NCBI GenBank assembly: GCA_025462645.1
Contig: JAOAPB010000038.1
Span: forward strand, 1 to 51,446
Direction: 5' to 3'
Length of the DNA stretch: 51,446 bases
Source of the DNA: Edaphobacter sp.
Lineage (GTDB): Bacteria > Acidobacteriota > Terriglobia > Terriglobales > Acidobacteriaceae
Shown piece after piece: positions 43,353 to 51,446 of this stretch. The first letter of the stretch is position 1. The number at the start of each line of letters is the position of its first letter. The position numbers were made by a program, and so were the translations under genes. Under the pieces are notes generated by a model, which did not search any database, was not told the origin of the DNA, and saw only the letters and a list, made by a program, of their open reading frames with translations.

Positions 43353-44068
43353 GCGGCGTCCTGGATTGTTGCTTCATTGATGGTAGGAAGAGAGAGGGTC
43401 TGATCGAAGTGCGTGGCCAAGCTTCGATCGTGCGAGACGAAGAGAAGCGTGGCCCGGGTCTCCCCGATGACCTCAGTGAGCAGGGCGAGGAAGGCGTCGC
43501 GGCGATCCGTGTCCAAAGACGATGTGGGCTCGTCTGCAATAACAAGCGCAGGCGAGCCGATGATCGCGCGGGCGATGGCGACACGCTGCTGCTGACCGGT
43601 AGAGAGATGAGTAACGGGGGCGTCGAGATTGGCGTGGATGTCAAGACGCGTTGCGATGCGGCGAACCTCTTCCGCGAGGGTGGAAGAGGTGATACGTTTG
43701 TGCCGCTCGGCATGCAGGTGGCAGGGAAGTGCGATGTTCTCGCGGACGGTGAGATAGGGAATGAGATTGAAGCTCTGGAAGATGTAGCCGATCTCGCTTC
43801 CACGAAGGGTGTCGCGCGCGGACGGGGAAAGACGCGTAAGGTCGCGACCCAGAACATGCACGGTTCCTTGTTGCGGTGTGAGGATGCCGGAGATCAGGGA
43901 GAGGAGCGTGGTTTTGCCGCTGCCGGACGGGCCGTGCAGGAAGATGCGACGTCCAGAGGGAACCTCGAGCGATGGGATGCGGAGGATGGGGTGACCGGGA
44001 GTGTAGGAGAACCGAACGTCATTGAGTGCGATGGCATTTGTGTTGCTGCCTACGTGGCTATTGGGCAT
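43349..44068 (-). CDS. ABC transporter ATPase, MacB/LolD-like
   Basis: 239 residues from the ATG at 44068, which lies within the end of the DUF3299 gene (11-nt overlap). Walker A GPSGSGKTT, Q-loop IFQSFNLIPYLTVRENI, signature LSTGQQQRVAIARAI and Walker B ALVIADEPTSSLD are all intact; the LolD/MacB-type FN/LxPYLTV motif is present. It overlaps the permease by 4 nt. A longer open frame reaching 44332 is the antisense-side continuation of the upstream gene's DNA and has no ATPase homology. Confidence 0.93.
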   Translation of the reverse strand: MPNSHVGSNTNAIALNDVRFSYTPGHPILRIPSLEVPSGRRIFLHGPSGSGKTTLLSLISGILTPQQGTVHVLGRDLTRLSPSARDTLRGSEIGYIFQSFNLIPYLTVRENIALPCHLHAERHKRITSSTLAEEVRRIATRLDIHANLDAPVTHLSTGQQQRVAIARAIIGSPALVIADEPTSSLDTDRRDAFLALLTEVIGETRATLLFVSHDRSLATHFDQTLSLPTINEATIQDAA

Positions 44069-44477
44069 AGGGGCGCACCGAATCGCCATCCATATTGAAG
44101 GAGACGTCACCGTACGGGCTCTGCACAGTGGTGACGTGGAGGTGGCCAGTGACGAGAATAGGGTCGGTGAAGGACATCTTCGCCTTCTGGTTGCGTGTGA
44201 GCTTGACGTAGACCATCTGGTTGGGCGGCGGTGGCGGAACATGGATGCAGGCGCCGGCGAAGGGAACCAAAAGGAACTCAGTGACCTCGTCCGCGTCATC
44301 CTCAAGCGGAACCATGAAGCCTGGAATCGCAATGTTCTTGTCGTTTAGAGCGCTGGCGGGGGAGTTTGGCTGGGCGGAGTTGAGTGTCTTGAGTGTGGAC
44401 CACGAGACGTTTGGTGGGCTCCCAGGACCCGCTGCTAAGAGCAGCGCACTGAAAAGGATGGGTGCGAGGCGATTCAT
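44058..44477 (-). CDS. Exported DUF3299-family protein, first gene of the ABC operon
   Basis: 139 residues. A short signal peptide (LAPILFSALLLAAG) is followed by the DUF3299 core: NIAIPGFMVPLEDDADEVTEFLLVPFAGACIHVPPPPPNQMVYVKL, and a C-terminal GHLHVTTVQSPYGDVSFNMDGDSVRPYAQ. The family is small and secreted. Its genes are regularly near MacB-type ABC genes in what I remember, but no activity is known to me. GGAGAAACG precedes the ATG. The stop codon lies inside the ATPase gene. Confidence 0.9.
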   Translation of the reverse strand: MNRLAPILFSALLLAAGPGSPPNVSWSTLKTLNSAQPNSPASALNDKNIAIPGFMVPLEDDADEVTEFLLVPFAGACIHVPPPPPNQMVYVKLTRNQKAKMSFTDPILVTGHLHVTTVQSPYGDVSFNMDGDSVRPYAQ

Positions 44478-44635
44478 CGTTTCTCCAGATGCTACTGCTG
44501 TATAGACGTTTCGCTGGTTTATTTAGATGCGGCTGGGCTACTTTTTGTGGGGAATAGATGCGGTCCAGCGGCTGGCAAGATGCGCTCGGCGGAGTGGTTC
44601 TTTGCGCTGTAGACGTCGATTCAGGTGAACATGAG

Positions 44636-44668
44636 AAAAAGCGACGGCGCCCTAGCGGACGCCGTTGC
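44636..44668 (-). terminator. Intrinsic terminator of the amidohydrolase operon
   Basis: On the minus strand GCAACGGCG pairs with CGCCGTCGC (one mismatch) over a 10-nt loop, followed by TTTTTC. It lies about 17-49 bp beyond the stop of the amidohydrolase gene. Confidence 0.8.
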
Positions 44669-44684
44669 GGTTGATCTGTAGTAG

Positions 44685-46160
44685 TTATTTGGGCGCTGGT
44701 GTCGATGTGCCGGGTGTTGGCGTGGTCGGAGTGCGCATGTTGTAGATGTCCGGAGGTCCGCTCTCTACTGTTTTGCGTTGCGATGGCGGAACCCAGGACG
44801 GCCAGCGCGTACTCTGTTGTATGCCGAACGGACGCTCACTAAAGGTTGTCCAATGCCCCGCCATTGCAGGGTTGGAGGTGTGCTTCGGAGCATCCCATTT
44901 GTCGAACTCGATGGCATTCAGGTCGTATACGATCTTGCCGTCCTTAATAGTCAATTCGCAGACAAGCTTGACGTGACCGATATCCTTTGCGCCGAACATA
45001 TCGAAGAAGCCGAAGGTTCCATGCTCCTCCGAGAAGACGGCTACGTCTGCGACGGAGCCGACGGAGAGGTTCCCGAGCTGATCCTGCTTGATCTCATGCG
45101 CGGGATTGGCAGTCATCTGGGTGAAGACTTCAGGTATCGTCTCGCCGAGGAGGATAAGTTTGTCGGCGACATTGAGCAGGTCCTTCATGCTGCCATTCAT
45201 CGAGGTGATGTGCAGATCTGTGGAGATGGAATCCGGATGATATCCGGCGGCCATGATCGGTGCGGCAACGGAGAAGGAGAAGGATCCGCCACCGTGGCCG
45301 ATATCGCAGTAGATACCGCGCTTGCGCATGTCAATCAGGGCCTTTGAGGGACCGCCTGTCTCTGGATCCTGCTCGCCGCGGTTGCCGGAGAAGCAGTGGG
45401 TGTAGATGTCGCCAGGGCGCAGGTACTTTGTGACGAGATCGTAGAGGGGACGCTCGATACGACGTGCGCCGTAATCAATCATGACGGGAATGTTGGCGGT
45501 GTTGCCGGCGATGACGGCCTGTTCGTAGGGCTTCCACTCGGGTCCGGTAAAGTGCGCGCTCTTGATTCCGACGACAACGCCTGGGTACTTGAGGGCGAAT
45601 TCGCCGGTGGTCTTGCCGTCCATGTCGTCGAGGTTGTCCTCGTACTTGGAGCCACGCATGCCGGATCCGACGATGTTCAGTTCGGCGAGAACGCGGGTGA
45701 TGGACCGGTCGATGACCTTGTCTTTGAAGTCGGGGAAGTTCTTCCAGCCCGAGGAGCCCGCGTCGACGATCGTCGTGACGCCATTGCGAAGCGTGAAGCC
45801 ATCGGGATAGACGGAGCTGTCGCCGGCATAGGAGCCGCGCTCGCCGGTCCCGGTGTAGACGTGGGTGTGAAGGTCGATGAGGCCGGGCGTGACCCAGAAT
45901 CCTTTGGCGTCGATGGTTTTGAGGGCATCCTGGGAGTTGAGGTGCTCACTGACGGCAGCGATCTTGCCATCCTTGATGCCTACGTCACGGGTACCGTCGA
46001 TGTGATTCTTGGCATCGACGACGTGACCACCCTGGAGTATGAGATCGTATGGCAGTGTGTTGGGGGGGAGTGCGGGTCTGCGACGACCACCTTGTGCAAC
46101 CGCGAAGGAACAGAGGAGGGCACAACCAAGGATGGAAGTGCCAAGGTACTTCATTTTCAT
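44685..46160 (-). CDS. Exported amidohydrolase/deacetylase (dihydroorotase-like)
   Basis: 491 residues. Signal peptide MKMKYLGTSILGCALLCSFAVAQ, then the amidohydrolase frame: YDLILQGGHVVDAKNHIDGTRDVGIKDGKIAAVS, metal motif LIDLHTHVY, GIKSAHFTG (candidate carboxylated Lys), YTHCFSGN, CDIGHGGGSFSF and STDLHI, the last supplying the catalytic Asp. The C-terminal 40 residues are Pro/Thr-rich. It belongs to the deacetylase branch that is encoded next to SelA-like PLP enzymes (D-glucosaminate/ketogluconate-type pathways in other bacteria). The SelA-like gene is 23 bp upstream. Confidence 0.88.
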   Translation of the reverse strand: MKMKYLGTSILGCALLCSFAVAQGGRRRPALPPNTLPYDLILQGGHVVDAKNHIDGTRDVGIKDGKIAAVSEHLNSQDALKTIDAKGFWVTPGLIDLHTHVYTGTGERGSYAGDSSVYPDGFTLRNGVTTIVDAGSSGWKNFPDFKDKVIDRSITRVLAELNIVGSGMRGSKYEDNLDDMDGKTTGEFALKYPGVVVGIKSAHFTGPEWKPYEQAVIAGNTANIPVMIDYGARRIERPLYDLVTKYLRPGDIYTHCFSGNRGEQDPETGGPSKALIDMRKRGIYCDIGHGGGSFSFSVAAPIMAAGYHPDSISTDLHITSMNGSMKDLLNVADKLILLGETIPEVFTQMTANPAHEIKQDQLGNLSVGSVADVAVFSEEHGTFGFFDMFGAKDIGHVKLVCELTIKDGKIVYDLNAIEFDKWDAPKHTSNPAMAGHWTTFSERPFGIQQSTRWPSWVPPSQRKTVESGPPDIYNMRTPTTPTPGTSTPAPK

Positions 46161-46183
46161 AAGGGTTCCCTTCCTACTTTTGA

Positions 46184-47485
46184 TTAAGCTTTTTGGGTGA
46201 GAGCTGCACGAATCCGGCGGCCTACGATAGCGTCTTCGCCGGGCTGCAACATCCAGACTCCGACTACAAGTGTGTTCGCATCTGACGGAATACCTTGGTT
46301 GGGCTTGTGTCCGGTGTTCGGGTTGAGTTCTATGGAGGGCTTCTCAGAGCGGAGACGCTCGACAACCTGCTTCGTCGTGACGCCGGTGACCGAGGGATCG
46401 AAGCGAATGAGGAGATGCGGAACGTGGTTCGCGATCTTGGGGACTACCATTTCAGTCTTTACCGAAGGTACATTCTTCACCATGGATGCGATGAGATCTG
46501 CACGCTTCTGGTAGTCGCCCTGCATGGACTCCTCTGTGTGCGAGAGGACCCAGTCGATAGCGGCAACCATGCCGACGATCTGTTCCTTCGCCACCTTCAT
46601 GCCACGGCCTACACCCTCCCCAGGATTGTTATTCTGGTGCGCGAGGTCGGTAAGGTGCTTCTTGCCGAGGAGGAGACCGGCGTTCTGCGGTCCCCGGATT
46701 CCCTTGCCGCCTGAAAACGAAACAAGGTCGAATCCCATACCGGTGTACTTCCAGAGATTTGAGATGGGAGGCATGTCTGCAGCGGCGTCGATATGGCAGG
46801 GGATATTGTGTTCGTGTGCCACTCGCAGCCACTCTTCGCGGCCGATCTGCGCGGTTCCGGCGATGCCGCCTTCCTCTTCCGCAGCGTTGAAGAAGTTGGT
46901 CATCACGGCGTCACCCTTCTCGCAGGCGCGCTTGTAGTCGTCCATGGTGACGACTTCACTAACCCGCGCTCCAGTAAGGAATATCGCGTGATCGTAGCCA
47001 TAGCGATGTGCCCGCTGGACGATGACCTGCTTCTTCAAACCGTCAGCGTTTTGCGGCAGATCGACTGGACTGTTGTTGTTCGCGTTCTGCATGCATGCGG
47101 CGGTGGCGAGGGTGATGGCACCGGAGGCCCCTGAGGTGACGATGGCACCTTCACACTTTAAGCGCTGGGCGAGATACTCCCCAGCTTTCTGCTGCAGATC
47201 GTGTAAGCGAACGGGATGCAGCGCCGCGCGTTGTACGGCTGAAACGACGTTGGGCGGCATACAGGCTGCGGTGAGAGCGGTGTATGTGCCAGCTGCGTTG
47301 ATGATCTTGTCTACGCCAAGTTTCTCGTAGTAGTCCTCGCCTGAAGTGTGAGCCACAGGTGCGGCGACGGCTTCTGCAGAGTGTAGCAAAGGCGCCGCGC
47401 CAAGGGTTGCGGCCAGTGAACTGGTCCAACGGAAGAATCTGCGACGAGAAAAAAGACCAGCTTTTTGAGGAATGGAAAGGGACAC
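46184..47485 (-). CDS. Tat-exported SelA-like PLP-dependent enzyme
   Basis: 433 residues from the GTG at 47485 with AAGGAG at 7 nt. The twin-arginine signal SRRRFFRWTSSLAATLG is followed by a fold-type I aminotransferase-like enzyme of the SelA/DgaE group: GVDKIINAAGTYTALTAACMP, IVTSGASGAITLATAACM, HIDAAADMPPISNLW, and the PLP Lys in SFSGGKGIRGPQNAGL. Known cytosolic relatives are D-glucosaminate-6-phosphate ammonia-lyase-like proteins, so the substrate here may be an amino-sugar acid or an amino acid. Export by Tat with a bound cofactor is consistent. Longer readings exist upstream but carry no signal. Confidence 0.88.
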   Translation of the reverse strand: MSLSIPQKAGLFSRRRFFRWTSSLAATLGAAPLLHSAEAVAAPVAHTSGEDYYEKLGVDKIINAAGTYTALTAACMPPNVVSAVQRAALHPVRLHDLQQKAGEYLAQRLKCEGAIVTSGASGAITLATAACMQNANNNSPVDLPQNADGLKKQVIVQRAHRYGYDHAIFLTGARVSEVVTMDDYKRACEKGDAVMTNFFNAAEEEGGIAGTAQIGREEWLRVAHEHNIPCHIDAAADMPPISNLWKYTGMGFDLVSFSGGKGIRGPQNAGLLLGKKHLTDLAHQNNNPGEGVGRGMKVAKEQIVGMVAAIDWVLSHTEESMQGDYQKRADLIASMVKNVPSVKTEMVVPKIANHVPHLLIRFDPSVTGVTTKQVVERLRSEKPSIELNPNTGHKPNQGIPSDANTLVVGVWMLQPGEDAIVGRRIRAALTQKA

Positions 47486-47999
47486 GTCGGAACTCCTTGT
47501 CTGCTGCCAACGAAACGAGCAGGATCTCAAACTACAGACCCTGTAGAAGGATGTAAGTAAGATGGATGCATTTGACGCCATTGAGCCATACGTTGTCATC
47601 GGGCAAAAGGCTGCTGCCGCTATAGGATAAATAGCCTATATGACGGACGGACGCCGATTGGTGGCGTTGATAGACGATATATTCCGCGATTCTCTACTCC
47701 TTTCAGTTGGTCTGGATAGTTCAATCGCTCGCGGGGATGACAGGTGCGATCCCCGCAGAATTAGCGTCGGGTTAGTCGTCATCGAACGCCAAAGAGAAAT
47801 TTATGTGAATGCCTGAATCTTTGCGACAAGTCGAAACGTCTAAAAGAAACTTATCGATAATTTGATCATAGGTAATTGCCGACTGTGGAAAAATGAGATT
47901 TCGACCTCTGCTCTTCAACTCTGTCGCCTGTAAGGCTCTGACTTACAAAGGCATCTACCAATCAATCAGTTCCGTTCGATTGATCGCAAGGAAAGTCCT
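47486..47999. other. 514-bp promoter region between the SelA-like gene and the RND pump
   Basis: AT-richer than the flanks. It holds TATAGG-N8-CCTATA (47621-47640) and the operator-like repeat at 47961-47984. An open frame of 58 codons at 47640-47816 is probably fortuitous. I see no clear -35/-10 pair. Confidence 0.4.
47961..47984. promoter_or_regulatory. Inverted repeat just before the RND pump gene
   Basis: ATCAATC (47961-47967) and GATTGAT (47978-47984) form a perfect inverted repeat over 10 nt, ending 15 nt before the pump start codon. This spacing is usual for a TetR-type operator. It could also form an mRNA hairpin next to the AAGGAAAG ribosome site. Confidence 0.55.
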
Positions 48000-50900
48000 A
48001 TGTGGATCGTACGATTAGCGTTACGACGCCCCTATACCTTTGTCGTTTTGTCCATCTTGTTGCTGATCATGGGGCCGGTAACGATTTTGCGTACCCCGAC
48101 GGATATCTTTCCCAACATTGATATTCCAGTGGTGAGCGTCGTTTGGCAGTACTCCGGGCTCTCTGCCGATCAGATGTCGTCGCGTATCGTGACCATCACC
48201 GAACGAGTGCTAAGCACCACGGTCAACAATATCGAGCATGTCGAGTCGCAGTCTTTGAATGGCATTGCCGTGGTAAAGATCTTTTTTCAGCCGCATACAG
48301 ACATAAGCACCGCAATCGCTCAGGTCACCGCCGTTTCGCAGACTCAGCTGAGAAATTTGCCAGCAGGGACAACTCCGCCGCTGGTCATCGCCTATAACGC
48401 ATCCAGCGTTCCAATCCTGCAGCTGGCGTTGTCCGGACGAGGGCTCTCTGAGCAGGAACTCAATGACCTGGGGCAGAACTTTCTTCGCCCACAGCTGATT
48501 ACGGTCGCGGGTACAGCGATCCCCTACTCGTATGGCGGTAAGCAGCGCCAGGTGCAGGTCGACCTGAACACACAGGCATTGCAGGCCAAAGGGCTTGCGC
48601 CATCCGACGTGACGACCGCGATCGGCAATCAAAACCTGATCTTACCCTCGGGCACAACCAAGATGGGCCAGTTCGAGTACAACGTCGAGATCAATGGTAG
48701 CCCTGATAATGTCGACGAACTGAACAACATACCGATCAAAGTAGTCAATGGCGTCCCCATCTTCGTTCGCGATGTAGCTCACGTACGCGACGGATTCCCA
48801 CCGCAGACGAACATCGTCCGTTCTGATGGGCAACGAGGATCGCTGATGACGGTCCTGAAGTCTGGTAGCACCTCGACGCTGGACATCGTCAAGGGCATTC
48901 GCGGGTTGCTTCCGCAGATTGCTTCCACGCTGCCAGAGGAGCTGCGCATCACCCCCATCGGGGATCAATCCATCTTTGTAAGAGCCTCGATCAATGGTGT
49001 GGTGCGGGAGGCGATTATTGCTGCATGCCTGACCGCAATCATGATCCTGATCTTTCTGGGTAGTTGGCGCAGCACGATTATCATCGCGGTGTCGATTCCT
49101 CTGTCGATTCTATGTTCCATCATTACCCTGAGCGCGCTGGGCGAGACAATCAACATCATGACACTGGGCGGTCTCGCCTTGGCTGTCGGTATCCTCGTCG
49201 ATGACGCAACCGTCGAGATTGAGAACATCAATCGTAATCTGGAGGAAGGCAAGGAGATCGAGCAGGCCATTCTGGATGGAGCAGCTCAGATCGCAGTCCC
49301 CGCCTTCGTCTCCACGCTTAGTATCTGCATCGTGTTTGTGCCGATGTTTTTTCTGAGCGGAGTGGCCAAGTATCTCTTCGTTCCCCTCGCAGAGGCTGTG
49401 GTGTTCGCCATGCTCTCCTCTTATCTGCTTTCACGCACCATCGTCCCGACGATGGCCAAGTATCTGCTGAAGGTGCATGATGAGCACGCTGAGGAACAGA
49501 AGAAGAAAAGCCGCAATCCCCTCGTCCATTTCCAGGTCGCCTTCGAACACAACTTTGAAAAACTGAGAAATGGATATCACAACCTGCTCAAGAGAACAGT
49601 GGCGCATCCGGTACTGTTCACCATCTGCTTTTTTGCGGCTTGTCTTGCATCGTTCGCGCTGTTCCCGTGGCTAGGCCAAGACTTCTTTCCTGCTGTCGAC
49701 AGTGGACAGTTCAAATTGCACGTCCGTGCGCAGACCGGCACCCGAATCGAGGAGACAGCACGACTGTGCGATCTGGTGGAAGACAGTATCCGCCGGGAGA
49801 TTCCGAAGAGTGAGCTGACGAATATTCTCGACAATATCGGGCTGCCTTACTCTGGCATCAATACGTCGTACAGCAACTCTGCCGCGATCGGTCCTGCCGA
49901 TGCAGACATCCAGGTATCTCTGGCGGAGAAGCACAAGCCAACGGAGGAGTACGTTCATGCGCTTCGAGGCAAACTTGCGACGGAGTTTCCAGGGCTGACC
50001 TTTTACTTTCTGCCAGCCGACATCGTTAGTCAGATTCTGAACTTTGGCCTTCCAGCGCCAATCGACATTCAGATCGTTGGCCAGAATATCGAAGGGAATC
50101 GCCAGTATGCTGACAAGCTCTTTAACAGGATCAAATACGTCCCAGGTACAACCGATCTGAGAATTCAACAACCGTTCAATGCGCCGAAGCTGCAGGTTGA
50201 TATCGACCGGACCAAATCTCAGCAGGCCGGTTATACAGCGCGCGATGTCGCGAGCAATCTGTTGGTGTCCTTGAGCGGAAGCTTTCAGACATCGCCGACG
50301 TTCTGGCTGAATCCGAAGAACGGCGTAAGTTACAGCATCGCTACGCAGACACCGCAATATCAGACCGACACGCTACAGGGATTGGGCAATCTACCGATCA
50401 CCAGTTCGGCTGGAACTCCACCGCAGATTCTGAACAGCCTGGCTTCGATACGTCCCGGTCAGGAACAAGGAACCATATCGCACTACAATGTGCAACCAGT
50501 GCTCGACATTTATGGATCCATCCAGAGACGCGATCTTGGCGGCGTGTCGAAAGATATAAACCAGATTCTGGCAGAGACCAAGAAAGACCTGCCCCGGGGA
50601 ACGCGAGTGATCGTTCGGGGTCAGGTGCAAACGATGAATGCCTCCTTCCTTGGTCTACTGGGTGGATTGGCGTTTTCGATTGTGCTGGTCTATCTGCTGA
50701 TCGTGATCAACTTCCAATCCTGGATGGACCCATTCGTCATCATCGCAGCGCTGCCCGCCGCTCTGGCTGGAATTGTATGGTTCCTCTTCCTCACACACAC
50801 AACGCTCAGCGTCCCGGCCTTGACCGGTTCGATCATGTGCATGGGCGTAGCGACGGCGAACAGCATCCTGGTCGTGAGCTTCGCCAAAGAGCAGATGGAA

Positions 50901-51164
50901 GGAGCGGCAAGCGCAACTGAGGCTGCATTGGCGGCTGGGTTTACACGCTTTCGACCGGTTTTGATGACCGCTCTGGCGATGATCATCGGCATGGTGCCGA
51001 TGGCGCTCGGTATGGGTGAGGGTGGCGAGCAGAACGCACCACTGGGCCGCGCAGTGATCGGCGGATTGTTGTTGGCGACAGCATCTACGCTGTTCTTTGT
51101 GCCGACATTCTTCAGCCTGATTCATGCGAAGCACAAGCCCAAAACAGTTGAGTTCAACGACTAA
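48000..51164 (+). CDS. RND-family efflux pump, inner-membrane transporter (HAE1/MdtB-like)
   Basis: 1054 residues, full-length. Short N-terminal TM (MWIVRLALRRPYTFVVLSILLLIMG), porter domains in two halves, and 12 TMs overall. TM4 motif GGLALAVGILVDDATVEIENINRNLEEGKE has the Asp-Asp proton relay. The second half has the repeated TM pattern (ALTGSIMCMGVATANSILVVSFAKEQ). HAE1-type pumps export drugs through an adaptor and an outer-membrane channel. Start ATG at 48000 with AAGGAAAG; the usual adaptor follows 41 nt downstream. Confidence 0.96.
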   Translation: MWIVRLALRRPYTFVVLSILLLIMGPVTILRTPTDIFPNIDIPVVSVVWQYSGLSADQMSSRIVTITERVLSTTVNNIEHVESQSLNGIAVVKIFFQPHTDISTAIAQVTAVSQTQLRNLPAGTTPPLVIAYNASSVPILQLALSGRGLSEQELNDLGQNFLRPQLITVAGTAIPYSYGGKQRQVQVDLNTQALQAKGLAPSDVTTAIGNQNLILPSGTTKMGQFEYNVEINGSPDNVDELNNIPIKVVNGVPIFVRDVAHVRDGFPPQTNIVRSDGQRGSLMTVLKSGSTSTLDIVKGIRGLLPQIASTLPEELRITPIGDQSIFVRASINGVVREAIIAACLTAIMILIFLGSWRSTIIIAVSIPLSILCSIITLSALGETINIMTLGGLALAVGILVDDATVEIENINRNLEEGKEIEQAILDGAAQIAVPAFVSTLSICIVFVPMFFLSGVAKYLFVPLAEAVVFAMLSSYLLSRTIVPTMAKYLLKVHDEHAEEQKKKSRNPLVHFQVAFEHNFEKLRNGYHNLLKRTVAHPVLFTICFFAACLASFALFPWLGQDFFPAVDSGQFKLHVRAQTGTRIEETARLCDLVEDSIRREIPKSELTNILDNIGLPYSGINTSYSNSAAIGPADADIQVSLAEKHKPTEEYVHALRGKLATEFPGLTFYFLPADIVSQILNFGLPAPIDIQIVGQNIEGNRQYADKLFNRIKYVPGTTDLRIQQPFNAPKLQVDIDRTKSQQAGYTARDVASNLLVSLSGSFQTSPTFWLNPKNGVSYSIATQTPQYQTDTLQGLGNLPITSSAGTPPQILNSLASIRPGQEQGTISHYNVQPVLDIYGSIQRRDLGGVSKDINQILAETKKDLPRGTRVIVRGQVQTMNASFLGLLGGLAFSIVLVYLLIVINFQSWMDPFVIIAALPAALAGIVWFLFLTHTTLSVPALTGSIMCMGVATANSILVVSFAKEQMEGAASATEAALAAGFTRFRPVLMTALAMIIGMVPMALGMGEGGEQNAPLGRAVIGGLLLATASTLFFVPTFFSLIHAKHKPKTVEFND

Positions 51165-51205
51165 TTTCGTGCTGGCGTAACGGCCGCACTCGCAGGAGAG
51201 ATACC

Positions 51206-51446
51206 ATGACGAACGATGCAGCGCAGAGGCAGGCGAACAATGTTATCGGCACAGATGGTTCGGAGGCTTTGAATCGGAGCCATAGCAGGGAGCCGGAAGA
51301 TGGCAGTTCGAGGCGCTATAGGAAGGGCTCCCGAGGTCGTAGCATAACGATCCTGCTGATTGCTGTGGTCGTGGTGGCTGTACTAGTTATCACCGGGATC
51401 GTGCCGAGACTACGGGCGCGTAAAGCCCTGGCGGCGGAGACCAACC
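51206..51446 (+). CDS. HlyD-type RND periplasmic adaptor, N-terminus only (cut by window edge)
   Basis: The first 80 residues of a membrane-fusion protein. A polar, basic N-terminus of about 45 residues precedes one TM segment, ITILLIAVVVVAVLVITGIVP, and then a charged segment RLRARKALAAET that begins the periplasmic part. AGGAGAG is 5 nt before the ATG. Position directly downstream of the RND gene supports it as the pump's adaptor, though adaptors more often precede the pump gene. Confidence 0.8.
   Translation, partial: MTNDAAQRQANNVIGTDGSEALNRSHSREPEDGSSRRYRKGSRGRSITILLIAVVVVAVLVITGIVPRLRARKALAAETN

Noticed and set aside
47640..47816. A 58-codon open frame in the gap before the RND pump
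   Set aside because: AGGAT is 11 nt upstream, the sequence shows no known motif, and an open frame of this length is expected by chance in AT-richer DNA.

Overview
The window looks like chromosome of a Terriglobia-type acidobacterium (subdivision 1, the Edaphobacter/Granulicella/Terriglobus neighbourhood). This rests on high GC, G-rich coding strands, protein families I associate with that group (a 270-residue protein with an 'RILGIIPNFRAV' motif, DUF2264, two DHA2 pumps, many Tat and lipoprotein signals), and short dispersed hairpin repeats ending in TGGGGCACCCG. Genus is not determined. I see no rRNA, tRNA, CRISPR, prophage or insertion sequence.

Layout. 0-7 kb: a VOC protein cut by the left edge, a DinB-like protein, a lipoprotein, a Tat-exported FAD amine oxidase, a repeat-rich gap holding a broken copy of a VOC 3' end, the matching intact VOC gene, and a two-gene cassette encoding a collagen-like glycine-rich protein and an unrecognised partner. 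7-11.5 kb: ffh, yceI-like, and overlapping xerD-xerC. 11.6-17 kb: a DHA2 multidrug pump, PadR plus membrane protein, a TetR regulator followed by a frameshifted GNAT gene, a PAS histidine kinase and a rhodanese. The pump and the TetR gene carry matching operators. 17.3-21.3 kb: an NtrC-type regulator, its membrane kinase and a lipoprotein in one overlapping operon. 21.3-27.7 kb: a repeat island, secA, a secreted RidA-like protein, and a second DHA2 pump divergent from a MarR gene across a 39-bp perfect palindrome. 27.7-32.8 kb: a conserved unknown protein, a methyltransferase, an M20 peptidase, mobA and an Mla-type ABC ATPase. 33-37.5 kb: a polyprenyl sugar-phosphate transferase, nadE and an exported DsbA-like protein. 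37.5-44.5 kb: a CPA2 antiporter pair, a small glycine-rich protein, DUF2264, a zinc-motif protein, and an ABC ATPase/FtsX permease/DUF3299 operon. 44.7-51.4 kb: an exported amidohydrolase with a Tat-exported SelA-like PLP enzyme, then an RND pump with its adaptor cut by the right edge.

Themes. The window is rich in efflux (two DHA2 pumps, one RND pump) with local regulators and visible candidate operators. It is also rich in envelope functions (SecA, Ffh, YceI, lipoproteins, EPS priming, DsbA-like). Several genes (nadE, the 39370 gene, DUF2264, perhaps xerD) have a -10 hexamer ending 6-7 nt before the start codon, which suggests leaderless transcription. The most unusual items are the MarR/DHA2 palindrome carrying mirrored ribosome-binding sites and start codons, the shared TetR operators, the glycine-rich cassette, and the exported SelA/amidohydrolase pair.
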